A DNA stretch of 64,000 bases, taken from Chlorobium sp. Lineage in GTDB: Bacteria; Bacteroidota; Chlorobiia; Chlorobiales; Chlorobiaceae. The position numbers were made by a program, and so were the translations under genes. Position 1 is the stretch's first letter. Every line of letters begins with the position of its first letter. Below the pieces are notes generated by a model. It saw only the letters and a program-made list of their open reading frames with translations, did not search any database and was not told the DNA's origin. Shown piece by piece: positions 19,976 through 28,526 of this stretch. The stretch lies in the NCBI GenBank assembly GCA_028282595.1, contig JANQHQ010000027.1, positions 32,520 to 96,519 of the forward strand. The letters run 5' to 3'.

Positions 19976-20880
19976 TCCTTTCCCCCCCTTTTCCATCGGT
20001 TATGCAGCCAGAACCACTCTTCCGGATACCGGTAAATGTACCGCTCGATCGCCCGGGTGTAGCGCCTGGTCAGTTCCCTGATATCCTCCTTGCAAAAGGA
20101 GAGGTCGGCCGTCTCGATCTCCTGCACCTCGACGATGTAGCGCCCACTTTCAAGGCGGCGGCACATCCCGAGAAACATCGGCACGTCCGCCTTGAGCGCC
20201 AGAAAGGAGGGCCCGAGAAAAACGGACGAGCTTCGCCCGAGAAACGCTGTCCTGAACCCGCCCCTAGGATCCGACTGATCTCCGAGAACGGTCATCACCC
20301 CTCCCTTTGCAAGCACGTCGAGGCCTTTGCGGAGCGCGGTCCGCTTGTACAGCACCCGGTTTCCCTTTCTTGTACGCCAGGCGTTGACATCTCTGTCGAC
20401 CAGGCTGTTCTTCAACTTCTTGACAACGATGTGCATCGGCGTGACAAGCAGCCCGACGCAGAACCCGAGCAGTTCCCAGTTGCCGAAATGCGCCGAAACA
20501 ACGACCGCGCCTTTTCCTGCTTCCGCCGTTTTCCGGAGAAACTCCCGCCCGTCGATATCGAGCAGCCCTGCGGCGTCCGTCCTGTCCCGTATCAACGGCA
20601 GCCGCAACACCTCGAACAGATTGATCGCCTGTCGGCGATAGACCTTTCTGGCGATGCCGGAGATCTCCTTTTTCCCTTTTTCGGGAAAGGTCCCGGAAAG
20701 ATTGGCTTCGACAAGACTTCTGCGTATCCGGAAAACGTCATAGGCGACATCACCGAGCAGTTCCGCAAATCCCTCGAAACTCCGGCGGCTCATTCGCCTG
20801 ACCAGAACGCCGAGAAGCAGAAAAAGCCGGTGAACGATTTTCTGGGAGCCGTTTTCCAGTTTTTTTTTCACGGAATCCAT
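19972..20880 (-). CDS. Lipid A acyltransferase-like protein (LpxL/HtrB family)
   Basis: A 302-residue member of the lysophospholipid/lipid A acyltransferase family, with the HX4E catalytic motif as SAHFGNWELLG and a C-terminal EEWFWLHNRWK that is typical of HtrB/LpxL. It would transfer a secondary acyl chain to lipid A at the inner membrane. ATG at 20880 gives a normal family length; a longer form from about 20943 is open but has no ribosome site. It is coupled to cysQ. The upstream intergenic space is shared with the divergent rfaE2. Confidence 0.85.
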   Translation of the reverse strand: MDSVKKKLENGSQKIVHRLFLLLGVLVRRMSRRSFEGFAELLGDVAYDVFRIRRSLVEANLSGTFPEKGKKEISGIARKVYRRQAINLFEVLRLPLIRDRTDAAGLLDIDGREFLRKTAEAGKGAVVVSAHFGNWELLGFCVGLLVTPMHIVVKKLKNSLVDRDVNAWRTRKGNRVLYKRTALRKGLDVLAKGGVMTVLGDQSDPRGGFRTAFLGRSSSVFLGPSFLALKADVPMFLGMCRRLESGRYIVEVQEIETADLSFCKEDIRELTRRYTRAIERYIYRYPEEWFWLHNRWKRGGKE

Positions 20881-21030
20881 AAGTAACGGGCTCTTCGGGT
20901 TCCCTCGCGCAAAGTTTCCGGAGAACAGCGACCGCAACGACATCGCCACGGAACATCTTTTTTCCAGCCTGAAAATATCAGAAATATTTATATCTAATAA
21001 ATACAGACTGGAGAAATTATTTTTCGAACG

Positions 21031-21546
21031 ATGCCATCAACAGCAAAGCTGCTGGGCCCGGATGCCGCCGAAACGCTTGTCAGGACGTGGCAGCGGCAAG
21101 GGAAAAAGGTTGTTTTCACCAACGGCTGTTTCGATATCCTGCACGCGGGACACGTCCACTATCTCGAAAAAGCGAAAGCCGCGGGAGACGCTCTCCTGAT
21201 CGGCGTCAACAGCGACGCATCGGTACGTCGCATCAAGGGAGAGCAACGACCGGTATGCTCCGAACAGGACCGGTGCCGGGTGCTCGGCGGACTCGAATCG
21301 GTCGATGCACTGGTTATCTTCGAAGAAGATACGCCTGAAGAACTCATTGCGAAACTGCTGCCGGATATCCTCATCAAGGGTTCCGACTGGGCGCCGGATA
21401 AGATCGCCGGAGCCGGAACCGTTGTCTCCAGCGGCGGAGAGGTAAAGACGATAGACCTTCTTGAGGGTCGCTCCACGACGGGAGTGATCGACCGGATCGT
21501 GAGCATCTACTGCGGCGAAACGACCGACCGGCGGGGGAAGCGGTAG
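21031..21546 (+). CDS. rfaE2: D-glycero-beta-D-manno-heptose 1-phosphate adenylyltransferase
   Basis: A 171-residue cytidylyltransferase-fold protein. KVVFTNGCFDILHAGHVHYLEKAK contains the HxGH nucleotide-binding motif, and EGRSTTGVIDRI is the conserved C-terminal signature of the second half of HldE. It activates heptose-1-phosphate as ADP-heptose for LPS inner core. The kinase half is not attached, as in organisms with split RfaE1/RfaE2. The ~150-base region to the divergent acyltransferase is AT-rich and probably holds both promoters. Confidence 0.94.
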   Translation: MPSTAKLLGPDAAETLVRTWQRQGKKVVFTNGCFDILHAGHVHYLEKAKAAGDALLIGVNSDASVRRIKGEQRPVCSEQDRCRVLGGLESVDALVIFEEDTPEELIAKLLPDILIKGSDWAPDKIAGAGTVVSSGGEVKTIDLLEGRSTTGVIDRIVSIYCGETTDRRGKR

Positions 21547-21561
21547 GCTGCCGGGAAACCC

Positions 21562-24500
21562 GTGAAGCGAAAAACAGTAGGTGCGACAGTGGAGAGGATG
21601 AGGAAATACATACTGGGTTTCGCGATAGGCCTGTCGGCGTTGATCCTCGTCCTTTCGGCAGTCATCGCGATCACCCTCAGCAGCGGCTCGCTCGACCTGC
21701 TCGCAAAAAACCGGCTGCTCGACTATTTCAACACCGAATTCCGGGGGCGCCTCCGGATAGAACGGGTCGATCTGCAGTTCCCCTCCAGGATCGTCCTGCA
21801 TCGGCCCGCCCTCTACCGGGAAACCGCCGAAAATCCGGACGTTGAAGCGAAAACACTCACGCTCGATCTGAATTTCCTCCGTCTGCTTTCCGATTTCTCC
21901 GCCGTTACCATACGCTCGATGAAGGCCGACTCATTGCGGCTGCACGTCGAGCGCTACGGGGACGGAACGACCACCCTCGGGGAAATCTTCGCACCGGCCG
22001 ACGAAGCAAACGCCGGTGCTCCGGGTCTGGAAAGCATTCTTTGCGGACGGCTGCAGCTTCGCGACGCATCGATCGACTACCTCTGGCACCCGGATTCCTC
22101 CGCGACTCCCGAAACGCTTGCCGTCAAGGGCATCGCTCTTAGGGGAAGGAATCTCAGATATGCACCCCGGAACATCAGCGGAACCGTCAGCAGCCTCGGT
22201 TTCAATATTCCGGAGCACGGTTTTTCACTGCATGAAGCTTCGGCGACATTCTCCTTTACCGGCAATCGCTCCGAAATCACGAACCTCAGGGCCAAAACCG
22301 GGAAAAGCAGCGTCGAACTCTCGACGGGACTCTACGAGTTCGACATTTTCGCTCCGGACAGCGCAGCCTCTCCGAACAGCTCTCTTTTCCTGGATCTCTC
22401 ACCGTCACGTATCCACACGGACGAACTTGCCCTCCTGTTTCCCGGCACACCCCTGCCTGAAGGCCTTTACAACCTTTCCTGCAGTGCAAGCGGCAGGCTC
22501 CGGAAGGTAACCGTCAAGAGTGCCGCCGTTTCGCGCGGCGAGGACGTGCTCAGCCTCGAAGGCGAACTGCTCAACCTCGACCAGCCCGATTTTCTGAGCT
22601 TCAGAATACAGACGAACGACTCCATGCTGTCCGGCGGCTTCCTGCAGGAAGCCCTCCCGGACTCGACCGCACGAGCCGCTGCCCTGGCGCTCGGCGACCT
22701 GGAGTTTTCCGGTTCAGCACAGGGCACGCTCGATGAAATCCAGACCGAGCTCGACCTCAGAACAGAAGCCGGAACAGCCCGTATCTCACTCCGGACGGAA
22801 CTTCCGTTCGACAGCAGGACACATTACAGCGGCGGGTTCGAACTCGAGGAGTTCCGACTGCACCGATTCCTCTCGGACGACACCACTGCTTCGAGCGGTA
22901 TCAACTGCTCGGGCGCGTTCACCGGACGTGGGATTCCGCCTGCTCCCGCCGAAGCCGGCCTTTCCGTCGAAATCGGCCCCTCGTACTGGCAACGGCAGGA
23001 GATCGCCTCGGGCAACCTCACGATCACCTACGGGGAAACCGTTCTCGAAACCGGCCTTGAGCTCCGGGGCGGCGGGGCGAGCCTCTCACTCGAAGGAACC
23101 GTCGACTGGCAGGACGGCATACCGGTCTATTCCGCGAAAAGTTCGGGCAGGAACATCGATATATCGAGAGTTCTCGACACGGAGGAACTGCGTTCCGATC
23201 TTACGTTCTCCCTGCAGTCCGACGGCAGACATTTCGACCCGGAACGACTCGAGGGAAATCTTCTCGTACGTTTCATGACTTCGACCATCGACGACTACAC
23301 GCTGAAAAACGACTCGGAGATTTCCTTGCGCGTCGAAAGGAAATCCTCGATGTCCTCCATCGCCCTCAGGAGCGATTTTCTCGACTTTACCGCTACCGGC
23401 ATCTATACGTTCGGTGATTTCCTCTCCGGCACGAAACTCTCCGCGGACGCCTTTTCACGGGAACTGGCGCGAAACAACGTCTGGAACGACGCGCCTCTTC
23501 CGCCGGCCCCCGAAGAACATGTCGGAAATGATTTTTCAGCCGACTACCGTCTGACGGTAAGGGATATCTCTCCCCTCGCACTGTTCATTCCCGTAAAAGA
23601 CTACAGCCTGCAGGGCAGGGCATCGGGCAGATCGTACAGAAGCAACGGCCTGCTGCACTTCACATCGGCCGCCGAGGTAACCAGCCTGAAACGCGACACC
23701 GTCCTCTCCCTGCAGAACGCCTCGTTCAGGGTCGAGGCCGCCTATGACCGGAACGGCGTCTCCGGTGCGTCTATCGACGCACGCGCCGCCTCGATCCGCT
23801 CCGGCGGACACGCTCTCGATGAGGCGGTACTGAAAACGGTCTATGAAGATGCGACCCTGAAGACCAGTGCGTACTTCGTCGCACCGGAGATCGAAAGGGA
23901 GGTCTCTCTCGACGTGACCGCACGGCGGAGCGGGAATCCTATCGAGATAACAATCGGCAAGTTTGTCATACAGGACCCCGCCGGAACGTGGCGGATCAAG
24001 AGCGGTTCGAGGATAGACATCGGAAAAGACTACACGCGTCTCTACGGCCTGCAGATGACCAAAACAGGGCAATCGATATCCTGCAACGGCCTGCTCAGCA
24101 ACGAGCGGACAGGCAGCTTCGAATGCGGCATCAGCAATCTCGACCTCGCCGAACTCGGCATCTTCTTCCCGGGCGCAGGGCTTCGGGGCCGTCTGACATC
24201 CTCCCTCGCGGTCAGCGGCGCTCCCGGCGCAAAAACGGCGACACTGAACATGAACGGGAACGACATCGTCTATGACGACGTCGTCATCGGCGACCTGCGC
24301 CTCAAGGCATCCCACAGGGGTGAACGGCTCCGGGCGGATTTTTCGACCGGCCGCACCGGCCCCGAAGCCCTGAACGATATACGGGGCACGGCATCGATAC
24401 CGGTCCGGATCAACTGGTCTCCGCCGGGATACGCCATTCCCGACAACCGTCAGGTATCGGTATCCTGCACCGCCGAACACCTTTCGGCGGAAATTCTCGA

Positions 24501-26082
24501 GGTCCTGCTGCCCTTCTTTGAAACGGCGGAAGGGACCATACCGGCGAAACTGACCGTAAGGGGCACGACACCCGATCCTGAAATATATTTCAGCACAACG
24601 CTCAATAACACCGCCATAACCGTCACACCGACGGAAACAGCTTACCGGCTCTCGGGGCTTGTCGAAATCACTCCCGAAAAAGCGGTATTCAATAACATCA
24701 CCATCAGGGACGATCTCGGCGGAACCGGAACGATCAACGGCAGAGCCGGTCTCGAAAAACTCGAGGCGAAAACCATCGACCTTACGGCATCCTTCGACAA
24801 TCTCCTGCTGTTCAACAAGCAGGACAAAAAGGACGAGTCCTCTTTCGGCACCATTACCGGCAGAACGAAAAAAATCCGTTTCTTCGGGGATATCGCGGAA
24901 CCGGTACTCACCGGAAGACTGACGATCACCAACGCGGATTTCACCCTCTACCGGACAGGATCGAACGAAAGCGCCAAATATGTCGGCGTCGAGAAGTTCA
25001 TCGAATTCGTCCCGCGTAACCCCGCGCCGGCCGATACGCCGGAAACGGAAGGAACGGTTCCGCCTGAAAATCCCGAGTTCTACTACACACTCATCGACAT
25101 CGTCCAGATACAGGACCTCAGGCTCGAAAGCTCCGCCCCCCTGAAATACAACATGATTTTCGACCGGGTCCGGGGCGAACAGCTCGAAACCACGCTACGG
25201 AACCTCTCGTTGAACGTAAACAAGCGCCAGCAGAGCTATCGCCTTTTCGGCTCCGTCAACGTCACTTCCGGAAAATACAGATTCTCCAACACCAACTTCG
25301 ATCTCGACGACGGTGGACGGATCGTATGGAACAACGTCGACATCAGAAACGGCGTCATGCGGAACCTCTTCGGCAGAAAGTACGTCAACGCCACGAACGC
25401 CCAGACGGGTGAAAGCGACAACGTCCGCCTTCTTCTGGCCATACAGGGCACCCTCAACAACCCGAACGTTCAGATGGGCTATTATCTGAACGACGACTCG
25501 CAGCCCTTCTCGTCGGAAAACATGATCGGCATGCAAAGCAGCAAGATCGATCCGAACGCGGAGCTCAACGTCATCTCCCTCCTCCTCACGAAACAGTGGT
25601 ATATCCGTCCCGGCAGCCAGGCAAGCTACGGCAAGCTCCCCTTTTCGAGCGTCGGCATTTCCGCCGGAACCGGGCTCATCTCGTCCCAGATCTCCCAGTT
25701 CGTGGAAAAAGCCGCGGGGCTGGAGAGCTTCAACGTCAATTTCGGCGTCGATGAACAGGGCGGATTGAGCGGCCTGGAACTCTCCCTGGCGTTCCTCGTT
25801 CCCGGAACCGGAGGCAAGATGCGCTTCATCGGAACCGGAAGCAGCCCCGACATCGGAGAAACGGCGCTTTTCGACTACTACGGCAACAGCCAGCAGCTCC
25901 AGTACCGCATCACACCGAAAGTGTTCTTCGAAGCCTACCGTTCATACGGGCTGTTCGGCAACGACGTCACCACGACCAACCTCCTCGAACCGACCGAAAC
26001 GTATGGCGTCAGCATTGCGTACCGGGAACGCTTCTATACCTGGGAACAGTTCTGGAACAGAATTTTCGGTTCTTCACCCTGA
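21562..26082 (+). CDS. TamB-like translocation/assembly module protein (AsmA superfamily)
   Basis: A very large protein (1506 residues from the first GTG). One N-terminal membrane anchor (about residues 17-40, GFAIGLSALILVLSAVIAI) is followed by long beta-rich repetitive sequence and a C-terminal DUF490/TamB domain, visible around SQISQFVEKAAGLESF and a final strand-rich 150 residues. TamB-type proteins span the periplasm and support phospholipid transport or outer-membrane assembly. Start is uncertain: GTG 21562, GTG 21589 (AGGTG six bases upstream) or ATG 21598. It follows rfaE2 by 15 bases. Confidence 0.9.
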   Translation: MKRKTVGATVERMRKYILGFAIGLSALILVLSAVIAITLSSGSLDLLAKNRLLDYFNTEFRGRLRIERVDLQFPSRIVLHRPALYRETAENPDVEAKTLTLDLNFLRLLSDFSAVTIRSMKADSLRLHVERYGDGTTTLGEIFAPADEANAGAPGLESILCGRLQLRDASIDYLWHPDSSATPETLAVKGIALRGRNLRYAPRNISGTVSSLGFNIPEHGFSLHEASATFSFTGNRSEITNLRAKTGKSSVELSTGLYEFDIFAPDSAASPNSSLFLDLSPSRIHTDELALLFPGTPLPEGLYNLSCSASGRLRKVTVKSAAVSRGEDVLSLEGELLNLDQPDFLSFRIQTNDSMLSGGFLQEALPDSTARAAALALGDLEFSGSAQGTLDEIQTELDLRTEAGTARISLRTELPFDSRTHYSGGFELEEFRLHRFLSDDTTASSGINCSGAFTGRGIPPAPAEAGLSVEIGPSYWQRQEIASGNLTITYGETVLETGLELRGGGASLSLEGTVDWQDGIPVYSAKSSGRNIDISRVLDTEELRSDLTFSLQSDGRHFDPERLEGNLLVRFMTSTIDDYTLKNDSEISLRVERKSSMSSIALRSDFLDFTATGIYTFGDFLSGTKLSADAFSRELARNNVWNDAPLPPAPEEHVGNDFSADYRLTVRDISPLALFIPVKDYSLQGRASGRSYRSNGLLHFTSAAEVTSLKRDTVLSLQNASFRVEAAYDRNGVSGASIDARAASIRSGGHALDEAVLKTVYEDATLKTSAYFVAPEIEREVSLDVTARRSGNPIEITIGKFVIQDPAGTWRIKSGSRIDIGKDYTRLYGLQMTKTGQSISCNGLLSNERTGSFECGISNLDLAELGIFFPGAGLRGRLTSSLAVSGAPGAKTATLNMNGNDIVYDDVVIGDLRLKASHRGERLRADFSTGRTGPEALNDIRGTASIPVRINWSPPGYAIPDNRQVSVSCTAEHLSAEILEVLLPFFETAEGTIPAKLTVRGTTPDPEIYFSTTLNNTAITVTPTETAYRLSGLVEITPEKAVFNNITIRDDLGGTGTINGRAGLEKLEAKTIDLTASFDNLLLFNKQDKKDESSFGTITGRTKKIRFFGDIAEPVLTGRLTITNADFTLYRTGSNESAKYVGVEKFIEFVPRNPAPADTPETEGTVPPENPEFYYTLIDIVQIQDLRLESSAPLKYNMIFDRVRGEQLETTLRNLSLNVNKRQQSYRLFGSVNVTSGKYRFSNTNFDLDDGGRIVWNNVDIRNGVMRNLFGRKYVNATNAQTGESDNVRLLLAIQGTLNNPNVQMGYYLNDDSQPFSSENMIGMQSSKIDPNAELNVISLLLTKQWYIRPGSQASYGKLPFSSVGISAGTGLISSQISQFVEKAAGLESFNVNFGVDEQGGLSGLELSLAFLVPGTGGKMRFIGTGSSPDIGETALFDYYGNSQQLQYRITPKVFFEAYRSYGLFGNDVTTTNLLEPTETYGVSIAYRERFYTWEQFWNRIFGSSP

Positions 26083-26129
26083 TTTTCCTCAAAACAGCTA
26101 CATTGTCTGAAGGACATTTCGTTATTGCC

Positions 26130-26276
26130 ATGAACGATTCAAGTGCAAAACGAACGAAGCCGGAGAAAGCGATTGACGCGCGGAATACAATAATAGAGGC
26201 CCCTGAAGAGTCGTTGCACCGTTATCTCGTCGCCGCACTGTTCAGAAACGCAACCGAACGGGCGACGAACGGCTGA
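26130..26276 (+). CDS. Possible small protein, 48 aa, unrecognised
   Basis: A short frame between tamB and coaBC starts ATG and ends TGA. An AAGGA lies about 14 bases before the ATG, rather far for a ribosome site. The sequence is basic and ends YLVAALFRNATERATNG. I considered an RNA polymerase omega subunit because rpoZ often precedes coaBC, but the match is only a few residues. It may not be a gene. Confidence 0.25.
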   Translation: MNDSSAKRTKPEKAIDARNTIIEAPEESLHRYLVAALFRNATERATNG

Positions 26277-26312
26277 AAAAACATCGGGGAATAGCAAACA
26301 AACATCTGGATA

Positions 26313-27596
26313 ATGACAGAAACAGAAGTCCCGTCACCCCTGAGGGGAAAGAAAATATTGCTGGGTATCTGCGGCGGCATCGCGGCCTATAAAACGCCGA
26401 TGCTCGTACGGCTCCTCAAAAAACAGGGTGCGGAAATACGGATCGTCATGACCGGCGCCGCCGCGCGTTTTGTCACCGAACTCACGCTTTCGACACTCTC
26501 CGGGGAACCCGTTTCGAAAGAGGTTCTTCCCGAAACGGAAGCGAACGACAGCGACTGGACCAGGCATATTTCGCTCGGTGAATGGGCGGACGCATACGTC
26601 ATCGCACCGGCAACCGCCAACACAGTAGCCCGTCTGGCGGCGGGAATCTGCGACGACATGCTTTCGACCTGCTTCATCACCCTGCGTCCGAACAGACCGA
26701 AAATACTTTTCCCGGCAATGGACGGAGAGATGTTCTCGTCGGCTTCCGTACGGAGGAATCTCGCCTGGCTCTCGGAAAACGGCTGCAGGATCATCGAACC
26801 GGAAAGCGGCGACCTGGCGTCGGGACAGTGCGGAACCGGCAGAATGCCCGAACCGGAGATCATAGCACAGATCATAGCGGAAACGTTCGCTGAAACCCGG
26901 CAAAAAAGCCGGCTCACCGGAAAATCGGTTGTCGTCACCGCCGGCCCTACAAGGGAAAAAATCGACGGCGTACGCTTCATCTCCAACTACTCTTCCGGAA
27001 AAATGGGTTTTGCCGTAGCGCAAGCCGCGGCATCCAGGGGCGCCTCGGTAACCCTCATCAGCGGTCCGGTAACCCTGCAGACGCCCCCCGGCGTCGACCG
27101 GCAGGATGTCGAAACCGCCGAAGAGATGAACCGGGAAGCCGGCAAACGGGCCGGAGAGTGCGATGTCTTTATCGGCGCGGCCGCCGTCGCGGACTACCGT
27201 CCCGAAACACCAGCCCGGGGCAAGATCAGAAAAACCGGTGCGACAATGGAGTTGACGCTCGTGCGTAACCCCGACATCATCGGGGAGTTCGCACGCCGGA
27301 AAAAAACCGGCCAACTGGCCGTCGGCTTCTCTCTCGAACCCACGGAGGAGTTGCACCATGCCGAGGAAAAACTCCGGCGAAAAGGACTCGACCTGATCGC
27401 CTGTAACACCTTTGACGGCGAAACCCGGGGCTTCGACGTCGATACAAATGTCCTGACGCTGATCGACGGACGCTCGGAACCCCGCAGACTGCCTCTTCTC
27501 GACAAGAGGGAAGCGGCGGAGCGGCTCCTCGACGCCGTCGAGGAACTGATGAATGAACAACAGCCGGAAGACCATGGAGCAGGGCTCGCTGTTTGA
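26313..27596 (+). CDS. coaBC: Bifunctional phosphopantothenoylcysteine decarboxylase / phosphopantothenate-cysteine ligase
   Basis: A 427-residue CoaBC (Dfp). The flavin decarboxylase half (1-190) has LLGICGGIAAYKTPMLVRLL and the ligase half has VVVTAGPTREKIDGVRFISNYSSGKMG and GAAAVADYRP. Together they convert phosphopantothenate and cysteine to phosphopantetheine in CoA synthesis. Two catalytic-loop differences from E. coli stand out: PxMNxxMW reads PAMDGEMF, and the substrate-clamp LACG reads LASG with a Cys two residues later. These may be clade-typical rather than inactivating. Confidence 0.95.
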   Translation: MTETEVPSPLRGKKILLGICGGIAAYKTPMLVRLLKKQGAEIRIVMTGAAARFVTELTLSTLSGEPVSKEVLPETEANDSDWTRHISLGEWADAYVIAPATANTVARLAAGICDDMLSTCFITLRPNRPKILFPAMDGEMFSSASVRRNLAWLSENGCRIIEPESGDLASGQCGTGRMPEPEIIAQIIAETFAETRQKSRLTGKSVVVTAGPTREKIDGVRFISNYSSGKMGFAVAQAAASRGASVTLISGPVTLQTPPGVDRQDVETAEEMNREAGKRAGECDVFIGAAAVADYRPETPARGKIRKTGATMELTLVRNPDIIGEFARRKKTGQLAVGFSLEPTEELHHAEEKLRRKGLDLIACNTFDGETRGFDVDTNVLTLIDGRSEPRRLPLLDKREAAERLLDAVEELMNEQQPEDHGAGLAV

Positions 27597-28197
27597 AGAA
27601 TACACAACGCCGACGAAGGCTTCCGCGGAAAAACGATACCGCGACCTGAACGACCTCTACGACCAGTCGCGGACCTGTACGAAGTGCCGCCTGTCGGCGA
27701 CCAGGAAAAACTTCGTCTTCGGCGAAGGAAGCTCCGGAGCGCGGCTCGTCGTGATCGGCGAAGCCCCCGGCGCCGAGGAGGACGCGCAGGGCAGACCGTT
27801 CGTCGGGCGTTCCGGCAAGCTCCTGGACAAGATTCTCGAAGCTATCGGCTTCTCGAGAAACGATGTTTTCATCTGCAACATCATAAAATGCCGGCCGCCG
27901 GAAAACCGCAACCCCCTCGCCGACGAGATCGAATGCTGCATGCCCTGGCTGAAAGCCCAGCTCGAGCTCATAAGCCCTAAAATCGTTCTGCTGCTCGGCA
28001 GGGTAGCCGCGAACACGATCCTCGACAACCGGCAGTCGATGACCGGAATGAGAGGCAGAATCCTCCGGTGGAGCGGTTACGATGTCGTCGTAACCTACCA
28101 TCCCGCGGCCCTTCTGCGCAATCCCAACTGGAAACGCCACTGCTGGGAAGACGTCCAGATGCTCAGAAAGCACTACGACAAGGTGTGCGGCGGCTGA
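27553..28197 (+). CDS. Uracil-DNA glycosylase, family 4 (iron-sulfur)
   Basis: A 214-residue family-4 UDG. Iron-sulfur cysteines begin at CTKC (residues 42-45), with more in NIIKCRPPENRNP and the following CC pair. GEAPGAEEDAQGRPFVGRSG is the uracil-binding active site and VTYHPAALLRNP the DNA-insertion loop. It removes uracil from deaminated DNA. Its start lies inside the end of coaBC (44-base overlap) with AGGA upstream of the ATG, so the two are translationally linked. Confidence 0.94.
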   Translation: MNNSRKTMEQGSLFEEYTTPTKASAEKRYRDLNDLYDQSRTCTKCRLSATRKNFVFGEGSSGARLVVIGEAPGAEEDAQGRPFVGRSGKLLDKILEAIGFSRNDVFICNIIKCRPPENRNPLADEIECCMPWLKAQLELISPKIVLLLGRVAANTILDNRQSMTGMRGRILRWSGYDVVVTYHPAALLRNPNWKRHCWEDVQMLRKHYDKVCGG

Positions 28198-28382
28198 ACG
28201 AAGGGCTTCTGAACGCCCGGAGACGACCCGGAAGAGCTTTCGGGCAGGAAGCCAGGGCCGATTTTACCGGTTGGACCGGAAACTGCGTTTTTTGTTTTTA
28301 TATTGAAGGGCCGGACCGGCGCTTCACCCATAACAGGCAGCGGAGCAGCGCGGGCTCCGGATTCGCCTCCTAACCCGGGCGG

Positions 28383-28410
28383 TTGACATAAGGGCACCTC
28401 TATGTATTGT
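28383..28410 (+). promoter_or_regulatory. dnaB: Candidate promoter at the MITE edge upstream of dnaB
   Basis: A perfect -35 box TTGACA (28383-28388) lies in host sequence and its last base is the first base of the target duplication. Sixteen bases on, inside the MITE end, TATTGT (28405-28410) matches a -10 box at four of six positions. The insertion could therefore have supplied the -10 of a hybrid dnaB promoter. This is pattern evidence only. Confidence 0.35.
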
Positions 28411-28507
28411 CATGAGTCCCGATAGCAATCGGGATAAACTTCAAAACCGGAGTCCCGACGTGTCGGGACAACGATGTGAAGCGCGGAATACACACACAGA
28501 AGTGCCC
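28392..28507. mobile_element. MITE, copy 1 (116 bp, ATAA target duplication)
   Basis: The element begins GGGCACCTCTATGTATTG and ends with an imperfect inverted copy finishing AAGTGCCC. It is bounded on both sides by ATAA, a perfect 4-bp direct repeat consistent with target-site duplication. Inside are two hairpins, one around CCCGATAGCAATCGGG and one around GTCCCGACGTGTCGGGAC. It has no coding capacity. A close second copy lies at 49649-49769. It ends 19 bases before the dnaB start codon. Confidence 0.85.
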
Positions 28508-28526
28508 ATAACCGCAGCAAAGGATC

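Noticed and set aside
26130..26276. RNA polymerase omega subunit (rpoZ) before coaBC
   Set aside because: Position is suggestive, but only a few residues resemble omega and the frame is too short. Kept only as a low-confidence unnamed small ORF.
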